A stretch of 64,000 nucleotides of DNA from Anoxybacillus tengchongensis (GCF_014201585.1 NZ_JACHES010000002.1:186001-250000); one strand, 5' to 3'. Positions 44,884-54,963 are shown, counted from the stretch's first letter. Notes: generated from the letters alone by a model not told the origin. Numbers and translations are program-made.

Positions 44884-44911
44884 AAAAAGTAGCTGGCGTC
44901 TATCAGCTACT
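44884..44911 (-). terminator. Terminator of rsfA
   Basis: Perfect 8-bp stem AGTAGCTG/CAGCTACT with an 8-nt loop followed by eight T residues on the minus strand; it overlaps the rsfA stop codon. Confidence 0.88.
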
Positions 44912-45356
44912 ATACAGACAATTGGCGTGCGCGCTCTAAAATGTGCATGACCGCCTGGTATTCTTGTTGTACCGCTTGTAGTTGCTTTTCAAGCTCTTCT
45001 TTTTCTTTTTGGAGCATTCGTACTTGTTGACGCAATTGTTCGATTTCTTGTTGTCCTTCCCCACGTTGTTGCAACGTTTGTAAGAAGGAAATAACATCTT
45101 GTAACGTCATGTCACGTTCGGGCCATTGTTGCTCTTTTTTCTTTTTTCTTTGTTGTTTAGCCATCTCTAGCGCTTCTTCATATTTTTTGCGAACGTATGC
45201 GTTCCAACGAAAACCACAAGCTGCTGCCGTTCGCGATAGTTTTTTTCCTACTTCTTCAAACGCTCGTAATTGTGTGCTACCTTCCTTCACAAAAGCTAAC
45301 ACCGTTTCAGCAAGCAATACATCTTCTTCCTCTGTCCATGCATCTTGGCGCATCAT
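44910..45356 (-). CDS. rsfA: RsfA-family prespore-specific regulator (YlbO-like)
   Basis: 148 residues: an N-terminal Myb/SANT-like DNA-binding domain (about residues 4-60, with [16 protein letters not shown] and [13 protein letters not shown]) and a long C-terminal coiled coil (85-145). RsfA in B. subtilis is a sigma-F-dependent forespore regulator; ylbO is its paralogue in this genome position, so the gene could equally be called ylbO. Tandem ATG codons at 45356 and 45353; the first has 8-nt spacing from GGAGG. Followed by a strong terminator. Confidence 0.88.
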   Translation of the reverse strand: MMRQDAWTEEEDVLLAETVLAFVKEGSTQLRAFEEVGKKLSRTAAACGFRWNAYVRKKYEEALEMAKQQRKKKKEQQWPERDMTLQDVISFLQTLQQRGEGQQEIEQLRQQVRMLQKEKEELEKQLQAVQQEYQAVMHILERARQLSV

Positions 45357-45416
45357 TTCTATCCCTCCTCGCTGCATTTACTATATGAGTATGCAGCTAA
45401 TAGAGAAGATAGACGA

Positions 45417-46169
45417 TTATTTGTTTCGTTTGGCTAAAAATGATTGTACTGCTTCATTGTGCTCGTCGCTTTCCCATAAGTATGCACATCGTTCAATTTC
45501 AAGGAAAAAACGTTGGCGAAATGTTTCTGTTTTCCAACGTGCAACCGCCGCTTCTTTGTAAGCGCGCAAGACGGCCGTTGATTTATTCGTATAATCCGTT
45601 AACTCTTTTTCACATCGTTCGCGCAACGAGTTAGGAAAAATACGATGAACGAAGCCGATATGCGCCGCTTCTTCCGCCGTCATCGTTTGCGCGCGCAACA
45701 GTACATCGAGCGCTTTATCGTACGGCATTTTTTCAAACAACATCGCAGCGCCGCCCCAACCGGTTGTGATCGCTAAATTCGCTTGCACAAATCCAAGGCG
45801 CGCCCCGGCACGTGCAAAACGAAAATCGCATGCTGTCGCTAATTCACAACCTCCGCCAATAGCCGTTCCATTGATTAAAGCAACCGTTGGTTTTGGCAAC
45901 GTCAACAGTCGATATAAAATGTTACCCATTTTCGCTAACATCGCATGCGCTTCTTCTTTTGTTTTGAGTTGATGAAACACTTGTAAGTCGCCGCCCGCAC
46001 AAAACGCCTCTTCTCCTTCACCTGTAATGACGAGCACTTTCGCATCATCGTCGTGTTCAACGAGCGTAAGCGCTTGCTCGAGTTCGTCCATGACTGCATA
46101 ATCAATCGCATTTCGTCTTGCCGGACGACAAATCGTGAACCAGACGATATGATGTTGTTTTTCAATCAT
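45417..46169 (-). CDS. Enoyl-CoA hydratase/isomerase family protein
   Basis: 250 residues, crotonase fold. The oxyanion-hole segments EEAFCAGGDLQVF (near residues 55-66) and GTAIGGGCELATACDFRFA (near 100-118, with Glu at the typical hydratase position) are present. Substrate cannot be told; the R-P-A-R-R-N-A start resembles broad enoyl-CoA hydratases and hydroxyisobutyryl-CoA hydrolase-like members. B. subtilis has no such gene between ylbO and rpmF, so this is a lineage-specific insertion, in normal base composition. ATG at 46169 has AGAGGGGA upstream. Confidence 0.85.
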   Translation of the reverse strand: MIEKQHHIVWFTICRPARRNAIDYAVMDELEQALTLVEHDDDAKVLVITGEGEEAFCAGGDLQVFHQLKTKEEAHAMLAKMGNILYRLLTLPKPTVALINGTAIGGGCELATACDFRFARAGARLGFVQANLAITTGWGGAAMLFEKMPYDKALDVLLRAQTMTAEEAAHIGFVHRIFPNSLRERCEKELTDYTNKSTAVLRAYKEAAVARWKTETFRQRFFLEIERCAYLWESDEHNEAVQSFLAKRNK

Positions 46170-46236
46170 TTTCCCCTCTCCCCTTTACTGTATGTACGCC
46201 CTTTTTATTCGCTCCCGCGCGCTTTTTTCCCTTCAA

Positions 46237-46278
46237 AATAAGAAAAGCGCAAGGGCAATTCCCCGCGCTTTTCTTATT
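46237..46278 (-). terminator. Terminator of rpmF
   Basis: A 14-bp inverted repeat AATAAGAAAAGCGC/GCGCTTTTCTTATT, loop of 14 nt, overlapping the rpmF stop codon, with T-rich sequence after the second arm on the minus strand. Confidence 0.85.
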
Positions 46279-46447
46279 TGTTTACAACGTCTTTTCCTTT
46301 GTATGTTCCACAAACTTTACATACGCGATGAGCAAGTTTCATTTCACCGCAGTTTGGGCATTCTACCATACCAGGTACGCGCAATTTGAAGTGCGTACGA
46401 CGTAGTCTCTTTTTCATTTTCGATGTTCTTCTAAAAGGTACTGCCAT
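46274..46447 (-). CDS. rpmF: 50S ribosomal protein L32
   Basis: 57 residues. Basic N terminus [17 protein letters not shown] and a C-terminal zinc ribbon with CPNC and CKVC, i.e. the zinc-binding C+ form (a C-minus paralogue, if any, is outside the window). ATG at 46447 gives the universal MAVP start; two upstream ATG codons lie at or within the GGAGGTGG region. Co-transcribed with ylbN, as in most Firmicutes. Confidence 0.97.
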   Translation of the reverse strand: MAVPFRRTSKMKKRLRRTHFKLRVPGMVECPNCGEMKLAHRVCKVCGTYKGKDVVNK

Positions 46448-46510
46448 CATTTCCACCTCCTTAAAGAGATTTAGGCGAATATGGAGGCCGGTGTAGTTCC
46501 GGATCTTCCC

Positions 46511-47026
46511 TTAAGATTCATTTTTGTTTTCAAAAAACTTTGCTAGCTTCGCAAGACGCGGATCAATTTTGTTTTCATATTCTTCTTCCGAAATGACCGT
46601 CCATCCTTTTCCGGATTGCGGAACGGCATCGGGATGATCCGGTTGCTCGCTAAACACTTGCATCGGCACTTCAAGGAGAATGAGTTCTTTGACGATCGGC
46701 ATTAAGTCGATCGCATCCCCTTGAACAACATGCGACTCTTCATCTGTTGCATCATAATCGTTCAAAAAAAACGTTTCTGTGCTTTCGATTGCGAATGGAT
46801 ACGACACGTCTACAAGCGTACGAGAACAAGGGAGTTGCATCGTCCCTTCGATCGTTAAGTGAAACGTAAACTTTTTCGCACTCACATCTGCCCGTCCGTG
46901 AATACGAACAGGTGAAATGTCGCGAATGGAAGCGTCCACTTCTTTTAGCTCGGACACATCGGCCATTTCGTCAATCGTCAACCCTTTATGTTGCAACTGA
47001 TGAAGTTGATGAATAGACCATCTCAA
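46511..47026 (-). CDS. ylbN: YceD/DUF177 family protein YlbN
   Basis: 171 residues. Homologues (YceD, DUF177) are encoded before rpmF across bacteria and in plants, where they are linked with 23S rRNA accumulation; the molecular role in Bacillus is unproven. The core contains LPCSRTLVDVSYPF, with the conserved cysteine, and a C-terminal KGWTVISEEEYENKIDPRLAKLAKFF. The start is TTG at 47026, downstream of GAGGTGATT, giving MRWSIHQL as in B. subtilis. Confidence 0.93.
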   Translation of the reverse strand: MRWSIHQLHQLQHKGLTIDEMADVSELKEVDASIRDISPVRIHGRADVSAKKFTFHLTIEGTMQLPCSRTLVDVSYPFAIESTETFFLNDYDATDEESHVVQGDAIDLMPIVKELILLEVPMQVFSEQPDHPDAVPQSGKGWTVISEEEYENKIDPRLAKLAKFFENKNES

Positions 47027-47054
47027 TGATAATCACCTCAAGACAACAAAGAAA

Positions 47055-47083
47055 ATTATACGTTTGAACAACGGTTTTGTCAA
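47055..47083 (-). promoter_or_regulatory. Consensus sigma-A promoter of ylbN-rpmF
   Basis: TTGACA (complement of 47078-47083), 17-nt spacer, TATAAT (complement of 47055-47060): a perfect match to both elements, fitting a ribosomal protein gene. The opposite gene tmcAL has only a candidate -10, TATAAT at 47109-47114, without a -35. Confidence 0.9.
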
Positions 47084-47167
47084 TATTTTTTCTTTACACT
47101 ACTTCCATTATAATCGACTTATACTCACTGTATCACGTTTTACATAAAAAAGAAAGGTGGACAACAA

Positions 47168-48373
47168 ATGAAAGCGGTCGGCATCGTTGTCGAATACAAT
47201 CCGTTTCATAACGGGCATTTATATCATGTGCAACAAACGAGAAAAAAAACGAGCGCAGATTGCGTCATTGCCGTCATAAGTAGTTCATTTACGCAACGAG
47301 GGGAACCTGCGATCGTGCCAAAATGGGAGCGCGCCCGCATGGCGCTTGCAGGCGGCGTCGATCTCGTCGTTGAACTCCCTTATTCATTTGCCGTTCAAAC
47401 GGCGGAACGATTCGCCCACGGCGCTGTTTCAATTCTCGATGCGCTTTTTTGCGAGCAATTATGTTTCGGAAGCGAGCACGGAAGCATCGAACCGTTTATA
47501 AAAACAGCTCAGCTGCTCATTTATAAAAAAGAACAACATAACGAAAAAGTAAAACAATATGTACGCCAAGGCATCAACTATGCAAAAGCGTATGCGCTTG
47601 CCCTTCATGACATTGGACACGACACGCTTGACGTTTCACAACCGAACAACATTTTAGGGTTGCATTACGTCAAAGCGATTATCGAACAACGAAGCAATAT
47701 AAAACCAGAGACGATTCAGCGGATCGTTGCTCACTATCACGATGAAACGCTTCCAGCAAACGATGATATTGCGAGCGCAACAAGCATTCGCCGTTTTTTA
47801 CAGTCCGATCACGACGATGTCGCACGCTACGTCCCGCATACAACATATGACACGCTCCAAACGTATCGCCATACGTATATGACGTGGCACGATTGGGAGA
47901 AATATTTTCCGCTTTTAAAATACCGATTATTGACGATGAATGTAGACGACATTCAGCAAATTGCTGAAGTGGAAGAAGGAATTGAATATCGACTAAAAAA
48001 AGCGATCATTCACGCTACATCGTTTCACGATTTTCTTTCGGTTGTCAAAACGAAACGATATACGTGGACACGGTTGCAACGCATATGCACACATATATTA
48101 ACAAACGTCACAAAAAAAGAAATGGAAAAAGCACATGAAAACAAAGGTGCAACATACGTTCGTCCGCTAGCGATGAACGAAACAGGGAGAGCGTATTTAC
48201 AAGCGGTTAAAAAACAAATGGCGTTGCCACTTGTGACAAGCGTCAAACAAATGCGACACGATGCTATATATCACATCGAAAAAAAAGCGACGCAAGCTTA
48301 TGTGTCTATTCTGCCTGAGCCACTTTGGACGGAAGCGTTGCAACGTGAATACAAAACCCCTCCGTTACGATAA
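47168..48373 (+). CDS. tmcAL: tRNA(Met) cytidine acetate ligase TmcAL (YlbM)
   Basis: Forms N4-acetylcytidine at the wobble base of elongator tRNA-Met using acetate and ATP. 401 residues. The nucleotidyltransferase-like N terminus has GIVVEYNPFHNGH and SSSFTQRGEPAIVPKWERARMAL (motif residues within), followed by an alpha-helical tRNA-binding part. ATG at 47168 has AAAGGTGG upstream. It is divergent from ylbN and convergent with ylbL; its last 9 bases overlap the 3' end of ylbL. Confidence 0.93.
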   Translation: MKAVGIVVEYNPFHNGHLYHVQQTRKKTSADCVIAVISSSFTQRGEPAIVPKWERARMALAGGVDLVVELPYSFAVQTAERFAHGAVSILDALFCEQLCFGSEHGSIEPFIKTAQLLIYKKEQHNEKVKQYVRQGINYAKAYALALHDIGHDTLDVSQPNNILGLHYVKAIIEQRSNIKPETIQRIVAHYHDETLPANDDIASATSIRRFLQSDHDDVARYVPHTTYDTLQTYRHTYMTWHDWEKYFPLLKYRLLTMNVDDIQQIAEVEEGIEYRLKKAIIHATSFHDFLSVVKTKRYTWTRLQRICTHILTNVTKKEMEKAHENKGATYVRPLAMNETGRAYLQAVKKQMALPLVTSVKQMRHDAIYHIEKKATQAYVSILPEPLWTEALQREYKTPPLR

Positions 48374-49378
48374 TTTTTGTAAAAATCGAATCGCATCATC
48401 GAACGTGTCGACAGGTACAATTTTCATCTTTGTGCCGATATCTTTTGCTGTTTTGACCGCTTCTTTGTAATTGGAATGTTTCGCTCCGCGTTCGTTCGGA
48501 GCGAAAAAAATGTCCGCTCCTGCTTTATGGGCTGCGATCACCTTTTGTGAAATGCCGCCAATTGGTCCGACTTCGCCGTCGATGTTGATCGTTCCTGTAC
48601 CGGCAATGCGATAGCCTTTCGTTAAATCTTGCGGAACGAGTTGATTGTACACTTCAAGCGTAAACATAAGTCCAGCAGAAGGTCCGCCAATTTGATCAGA
48701 TTCAATGCGGACAGGCGGATCGGTAACGATATCGCGATCGGTCATGACGGAAAGCCCGAGACCGACGCGATGTTTTTCTTTCGGAAACGGCGCAAGTGTC
48801 AACGTCGCTGTTTTTTCTTTCCCTGACCGTTTATATGTGACGCGAATACGCTCTCCTTCTTTCTTTTCGCTAACGTATTGAATAAACTCGTCCGCTTCAT
48901 TGATACGTTGTCCGTCCACTGCTACAATTTGATCACCACTTTTTAATACGTTCGCTGCCGGCATGCCGTCAACAACATACAACACATATACCCCTTTATT
49001 TCGATACGAAAACGGTTTGTTTGCTTTTTTGTAGGCAACGGCAATGGCGGTCTCTTTTGAACTTTCCATCATTTTTAATTGACGGTGTGTATATTCTTCG
49101 TCGCTTTCCCCTTCTTGTCTTACTTCATCCATTCGATATAACTCGTTATATTTACTTATATGTGCAAACGCAAACGAAAAAAGATTGGCTTGCCCCATGC
49201 GAACGGTCGTTAACATAAATTGTCCTTTTTCCTTATAACCGCCTCGTACTTCCACGAGCGGACGCAGCGGCTCCGCCGTTCCGGGCATCGTCACGTAATA
49301 CGGTAAGTGAAAAAAAGTCGCAAAAGCGAGTAATAGTGCAATAATGATCGTTACTCGAATATACCGTCTTTTAGTCAT
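48365..49378 (-). CDS. ylbL: YlbL, SepM-like PDZ/Lon-type serine protease
   Basis: 337 residues: N-terminal membrane anchor (residues ~8-26), a PDZ domain (~125-195) with VDGMPAANVLKSGDQI, and a C-terminal Lon-type protease domain with the Ser-Lys dyad S234 (GGPSAGL) and K279 (SQKVIAAH). In streptococci the SepM relative trims a competence pheromone; in B. subtilis YlbL has been linked to cleavage of the SOS division inhibitor YneA. ATG at 49378 overlaps the ylbK stop (ATGA). Confidence 0.92.
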   Translation of the reverse strand: MTKRRYIRVTIIIALLLAFATFFHLPYYVTMPGTAEPLRPLVEVRGGYKEKGQFMLTTVRMGQANLFSFAFAHISKYNELYRMDEVRQEGESDEEYTHRQLKMMESSKETAIAVAYKKANKPFSYRNKGVYVLYVVDGMPAANVLKSGDQIVAVDGQRINEADEFIQYVSEKKEGERIRVTYKRSGKEKTATLTLAPFPKEKHRVGLGLSVMTDRDIVTDPPVRIESDQIGGPSAGLMFTLEVYNQLVPQDLTKGYRIAGTGTINIDGEVGPIGGISQKVIAAHKAGADIFFAPNERGAKHSNYKEAVKTAKDIGTKMKIVPVDTFDDAIRFLQKLS

Positions 49379-50151
49379 TGTTTAAACCCCTTCTCTGCAA
49401 GCAATTGACGAATGATAGGAAGCTGTTGACGCGCTGCTTCCTCCCCCATTTGAATCATCTCTTTCGCATGGGTAAACGCATATGAACTGTAACGCTCAAG
49501 CGATGGCCGAATGACGACATCAGCGTGGGCGATGCGGTGGGAAGCGAGTTCCGCTTGAATAATGTCTAAACTTTGTAAAATGACATCGAAAATGGACGTG
49601 ATCGTATCGTTTTTTTTCACGGAAGCGACATCGACAGCGATGACGACGTCAGCTCCCATCTCGCGTACAACGGTCGCTGGTACGCGATCGATCACCCCAC
49701 CATCAACAAGAAGGCGGTCATTCAAACGTTCTGGCACAAAAATGCCGGGAATGGAAATGCTCGCGCGTACCGCATCCGCTATACTTCCTTGGCGGAACAC
49801 GACTTTCTCTCCTTTTTGTAAATCGGTCGCCACAATCGCCAGTGGAATGCGGGCATCTTCAATACGCTTTTGTTTCGTCATGACCGAGATGAAATGTTTA
49901 ATTTGACGACCGGAAATGAGACCTATTTTTGGTACCGTCCAATCGATATAATCGTTGCGCCGAAACGCTGTCGCAAGGCGATATAATCGTTCCGTTGACA
50001 TGCCTGATGCGTACAACGCTCCAACGAGTGCTCCCATGCTACTTCCGGCAATCATATGAATCGGAATGTTTTCTTCTTCTAGCACTTTGATAACCCCGGC
50101 ATGCGCAAAACCGCGTGCACCGCCAGAGCCTAACGCCAACCCGATTTTCAT
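49375..50151 (-). CDS. ylbK: Patatin-like phospholipase family protein YlbK
   Basis: 258 residues, patatin-type alpha/beta hydrolase. Oxyanion-hole GSGGARG near residue 8-14, the nucleophile S38 in GSSMG, and the catalytic aspartate in VDGGVIDRVP. A probable acyl hydrolase; the substrate is unknown (RssA-type relatives). ATG at 50151 (MKIGLALG) has GAAGGGGGAG upstream; the longer open frame has no ribosome binding site. Translation is coupled with ylbL by a 4-base overlap. Confidence 0.92.
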   Translation of the reverse strand: MKIGLALGSGGARGFAHAGVIKVLEEENIPIHMIAGSSMGALVGALYASGMSTERLYRLATAFRRNDYIDWTVPKIGLISGRQIKHFISVMTKQKRIEDARIPLAIVATDLQKGEKVVFRQGSIADAVRASISIPGIFVPERLNDRLLVDGGVIDRVPATVVREMGADVVIAVDVASVKKNDTITSIFDVILQSLDIIQAELASHRIAHADVVIRPSLERYSSYAFTHAKEMIQMGEEAARQQLPIIRQLLAEKGFKQ

Positions 50152-50250
50152 TCCCGCTCCCCCTTCCTGTTCAATACTATGGTCTAAAATGTCCACATAT
50201 ACTCGTATATTAAAACGAGTACGATCGGCGAATGAGGAGGCCAACGAACG

Positions 50251-52519
<2,269 letters not shown>

Positions 52520-52543
52520 CATATTTCACCTCGCTTTTATGAT

Positions 52544-52552
52544 CATATCATA
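52544..52552 (+). promoter_or_regulatory. Mother-cell (sigma-E/K)-like -10 element before small gene
   Basis: CATATCATA matches the -10 consensus CATAnnnTA of sigma-K (and CATAnnnT of sigma-E). A possible -35 AC lies 14 nt upstream and an ATA 20 nt upstream; neither is at the optimum distance, so this is only a candidate. Confidence 0.3.
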
Positions 52553-52578
52553 ACCGAATGGTTGGAAGGAAAAAAATG

Positions 52579-52677
52579 ATGAACATGTATACAATTCAAA
52601 ACAATGGTCATACTGATAGTAACAACATCGTTGATGATGTTGTTGCCAACCACGGAGAAGACTTACGTTCCCCATAA
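52579..52677 (+). CDS. Putative small protein of 32 residues
   Basis: Not recognised. A 32-codon frame on the plus strand between the divergent ends of rsmD and the stalk-domain gene. The product begins MNMYTIQNNGH and is hydrophilic, rich in Asn, Asp, His and Val, without cysteine or membrane segment. AAGGA at 52566-52570 lies 8 nt before ATG 52579 (ATG 52576 is an alternative). A mother-cell-like -10 element precedes it and a strong plus-strand terminator follows at 52750. A 9-bp inverted repeat (52621-52644) lies inside it. Size and uncertain promoter keep this provisional; it could also be non-coding leader RNA. Confidence 0.4.
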   Translation: MNMYTIQNNGHTDSNNIVDDVVANHGEDLRSP

Positions 52678-52749
52678 GTTCTTCCTCCGGTTTCTCCTCT
52701 CCCTTTTTTCCTTCTCTTTTTCGGCTTGGCTGAAAAAGAATGGAAGGAA

Positions 52750-52781
52750 CCCTGCGGCATATGCCACAGGGCATTTTTTTT
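52750..52781 (+). terminator. Plus-strand terminator 3' of the small gene
   Basis: CCCTGcGGCAT/ATGCCaCAGGG palindromic stem followed by eight T residues on the plus strand. On the minus strand only TTCCTTCC follows, so the stronger direction is plus although no long plus-strand gene precedes it; it may also serve the minus gene ending at 52785. Confidence 0.8.
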
Positions 52782-52784
52782 ATC

Positions 52785-54113
52785 TTACTGACCGACTACA
52801 TGTATTTCCTCGTTCGTTTCGCTAATGTAAACTGAAAACCATTTCGGAAATTCTGTCCGTTCAATATACAACATTCCATCCCATTCTTGAATGACCGCAT
52901 TCGTGCTGTTTGTAAAAAAGCGCCAACGAGCACTACCTTTTTCAATAAATACCGCCTCGCCTGAACGTTGAACAGTATAGCCAAGCGTGCGCATAATCGG
53001 AACGAACGGAAATAGTTGTTGACCGTCCTTTAATAAAACATGTGCATTCGGCAATTTTACGTCATTGACGACGAGCACTTTCCGTTCTGTGAATGTCATG
53101 TACGATTGTTCATCTTGAAAAAATGTCGTATTTCCTCCATACGCTGCTCCGAGCCATTCGTCTAACTTTTTCATCGTCAACGGTTGACCAGCGTTTGCGT
53201 TGACGAGCGTCCAAAACGTTTGTTGTTCTTCTTTCGTTAATGTTTGTTGCAATTGTTGAAAAACAAGTCTTGCTTTTTTTGTCAGCGGCTCGGTTTTCGT
53301 CATGTATGAAACGAGCAAATCCCATATCCAATCAGCAACAACGCTATTTGGAAACCGTTGCTGTAACTGCACACGAACATAAGTGCGCTGCACGTTTGCC
53401 AAAGAAGAAGTATTCGGTATAATGACAAACGTCGGCGTCATATATTGCAGACGCGACGAAGTAACAATTAACGTTTGCACACCGCTTTGTTTCCAAAACG
53501 ATAACGCCGTTTGATCAAGTGGCTTTGTCGCATATACGACCAAATCATCGTTAAACGTTGGACGCAACAGCTCAGATTGAAAATAAAGCGGAACGGTTTG
53601 TCCGCCTGTTTTTTCCCACATAAAAAATGAAAAAGATGGTTTATATACATAGCCAACGAGCTTCCCGTCTGCTGCCCATACCCCTTTCGGATGAACGACA
53701 TCGGTCAGCGATATGTTTGTTTGTTGTGGTTGTGTTGTATGAAAACGAACGAGCCATGCTTGAACGAAAAGCGGCTCTTTTGGTTCAATCGGCACACGAT
53801 ACGTCAGAGAAAGCTTCCCGGTCTTCGGTGCGTCTACGACTATTTTCCCGTTTTGTCGTTTCACGCATGTTTTTTCGTTTGAGCACGAAACGTCTTTTAC
53901 TTCTTTTGGCACTGTCACTTCATATGTGTCAGCAACAGCTCCGCGTATATGATGAACGACTTCAATCGTTTTTCCCGTAAATGTCGCTTCAATGTCATGT
54001 TGCAGCACCGATTGTTTTGTCGCTTCCGTATGATATTCGTCCCATTGATAATATAAAGCTCCCGCGCTAACGCCAAGAAAAAGGAGCGTTGAAATAAAAG
54101 CTACTTTCCACAT
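52785..54113 (-). CDS. Secreted or membrane-anchored protein with a C-terminal stalk-like domain
   Basis: Not firmly recognised. 442 residues: an N-terminal hydrophobic segment (residues ~3-22) without a lipobox, acting as signal peptide or anchor; a middle part of unknown fold, first beta-rich with two cysteines (DVSCSNEKTC), then a helical region; and from about residue 345 a segment VKLPNAHVLLKDGQQLFPF...LGYTVQ that resembles the copper-amine-oxidase-N/stalk domains of Firmicute surface proteins. ATG at 54113 has GAGGGG at 7 nt; an ATG 15 nt earlier is inside that site. No B. subtilis gene occupies this place. Confidence 0.75.
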   Translation of the reverse strand: MWKVAFISTLLFLGVSAGALYYQWDEYHTEATKQSVLQHDIEATFTGKTIEVVHHIRGAVADTYEVTVPKEVKDVSCSNEKTCVKRQNGKIVVDAPKTGKLSLTYRVPIEPKEPLFVQAWLVRFHTTQPQQTNISLTDVVHPKGVWAADGKLVGYVYKPSFSFFMWEKTGGQTVPLYFQSELLRPTFNDDLVVYATKPLDQTALSFWKQSGVQTLIVTSSRLQYMTPTFVIIPNTSSLANVQRTYVRVQLQQRFPNSVVADWIWDLLVSYMTKTEPLTKKARLVFQQLQQTLTKEEQQTFWTLVNANAGQPLTMKKLDEWLGAAYGGNTTFFQDEQSYMTFTERKVLVVNDVKLPNAHVLLKDGQQLFPFVPIMRTLGYTVQRSGEAVFIEKGSARWRFFTNSTNAVIQEWDGMLYIERTEFPKWFSVYISETNEEIHVVGQ

Positions 54114-54191
54114 ACGAAGGCCCCTCATTCAGCAGTTTATACTATAACAATAGCAAAATTTCAACGCGTTGTCATACACCGTTTTCACTAA

Positions 54192-54220
54192 TTGTCGAAA
54201 AAAGTTGAACGTGTTAAAGT
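54192..54220 (+). promoter_or_regulatory. Promoter of the 54257 gene with overlapping perfect Spo0A box
   Basis: TTGTCG (54192-54197), 17-nt spacer, TAAAGT (54215-54220). TGTCGAA at 54193-54199 equals the Spo0A box and overlaps the -35. Confidence 0.55.
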
Positions 54221-54256
54221 AAATGAGGAGAGAAAACATAAAGTGAGGGAATGGTG

Positions 54257-54646
54257 ATGATTCAACGTTTTATTGAATTAGGGGAAGGGTATTCTGACAT
54301 TTATGAGCTCATCGAAATTGCGAAATCAAACCGTCATCGTTTGTCTGGTTTGTTTGCTTTTCATACGATGAAAGACGGCAAAGCGGTCACGTCGTTCGTC
54401 GTTGTACTTCATCCGACGGATCCTGGCGATTTTCAACCGCTATACATTTGCCGAGAAGGCATTCCACATCCGTCTGTGAAAGTGACAAAAAGATATGAGC
54501 TGTTTATCGAATTAGCAAAAGAATTAAACCGAGAAATTATTCATTTGGATGTAAAACCGTCAAGCTTTTTTGCCGACTTACAACTATACTACCAACATTT
54601 AATTGGCATTATGCGCATGAATCGGTTTATTCCGCCATTACAATAA
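54257..54646 (+). CDS. Conserved Bacillaceae protein of unknown function (DUF7147-like)
   Basis: 129 residues, soluble, mixed alpha/beta, starting MIQRFIELGEGYSDIYEL. It resembles short Bacillaceae proteins that databases sometimes call methylthioribose kinase; the length (a third of that kinase) and lack of kinase motifs make that name unlikely to be right. Conserved-looking segments are HPTDPGDFQPLYICREG and the C-terminal IGIMRMNRFIPPLQ. ATG at 54257 was chosen for 6-nt spacing from GAGGGA; ATG at 54251 touches that site. Stands alone between its promoter and terminator. Confidence 0.8.
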   Translation: MIQRFIELGEGYSDIYELIEIAKSNRHRLSGLFAFHTMKDGKAVTSFVVVLHPTDPGDFQPLYICREGIPHPSVKVTKRYELFIELAKELNREIIHLDVKPSSFFADLQLYYQHLIGIMRMNRFIPPLQ

Positions 54647-54647
54647 A

Positions 54648-54675
54648 AAGAGGATGTCTAACTGCGACATCCTTT
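54648..54675. terminator. Bidirectional terminator
   Basis: AGGATGTC/GACATCCT, 7-nt loop, flanked by A and T runs; ends the 54257 gene and ylbG. Confidence 0.88.
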
Positions 54676-54942
54676 TTATATTCCATATTCGTATTCCTTT
54701 TCTTTATCGACTTTTGATTCAAATTCGACCTTCACGTATGGGCGATATGAAGGTTCGACGCGTTTGACGAACGGGAGCGAAGCGATTTTTTTCATCACAT
54801 CTTCTACTTCGTCCATGTTGCAATATAAAACAGCATATTTTAATCGTTTCGATACGTAATGAACGTTTCCATATTTCCTCAACTGCTTACTATGTTTTAA
54901 CGAATACAGCCAAACGATAATTCCTTGACGCATCGGAAACAT
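54676..54942 (-). CDS. ylbG: YlbG family protein (DUF2129)
   Basis: 88 residues of the DUF2129 family; the core [22 protein letters not shown] and [17 protein letters not shown] is strongly conserved in Bacillaceae. No function is established. ATG at 54942 has GGGGGATGGGG upstream; an ATG 9 nt later is possible. It follows ylbF with 21 nt between them, in the conserved ylbF-ylbG order. Confidence 0.92.
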   Translation of the reverse strand: MFPMRQGIIVWLYSLKHSKQLRKYGNVHYVSKRLKYAVLYCNMDEVEDVMKKIASLPFVKRVEPSYRPYVKVEFESKVDKEKEYEYGI

Positions 54943-54963
54943 AAAAACCCCATCCCCCTTTTC

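Noticed and set aside
50185-50206. Sigma-E promoter before ylbJ (CATATACT)
   Set aside because: The -10-like sequence has no matching -35 at the proper distance, although ylbJ is expected to be sigma-E-dependent.
52526-52774. Minus-strand open frame of about 82 codons between rsmD and the stalk-domain gene
   Set aside because: It has no ribosome binding site, an odd Cys/Arg/Lys-rich composition and begins within the terminator palindrome; the plus-strand reading is more gene-like.
54257-54646. Annotation as methylthioribose kinase
   Set aside because: The product is only 129 residues and lacks kinase motifs; that database name is probably an error.
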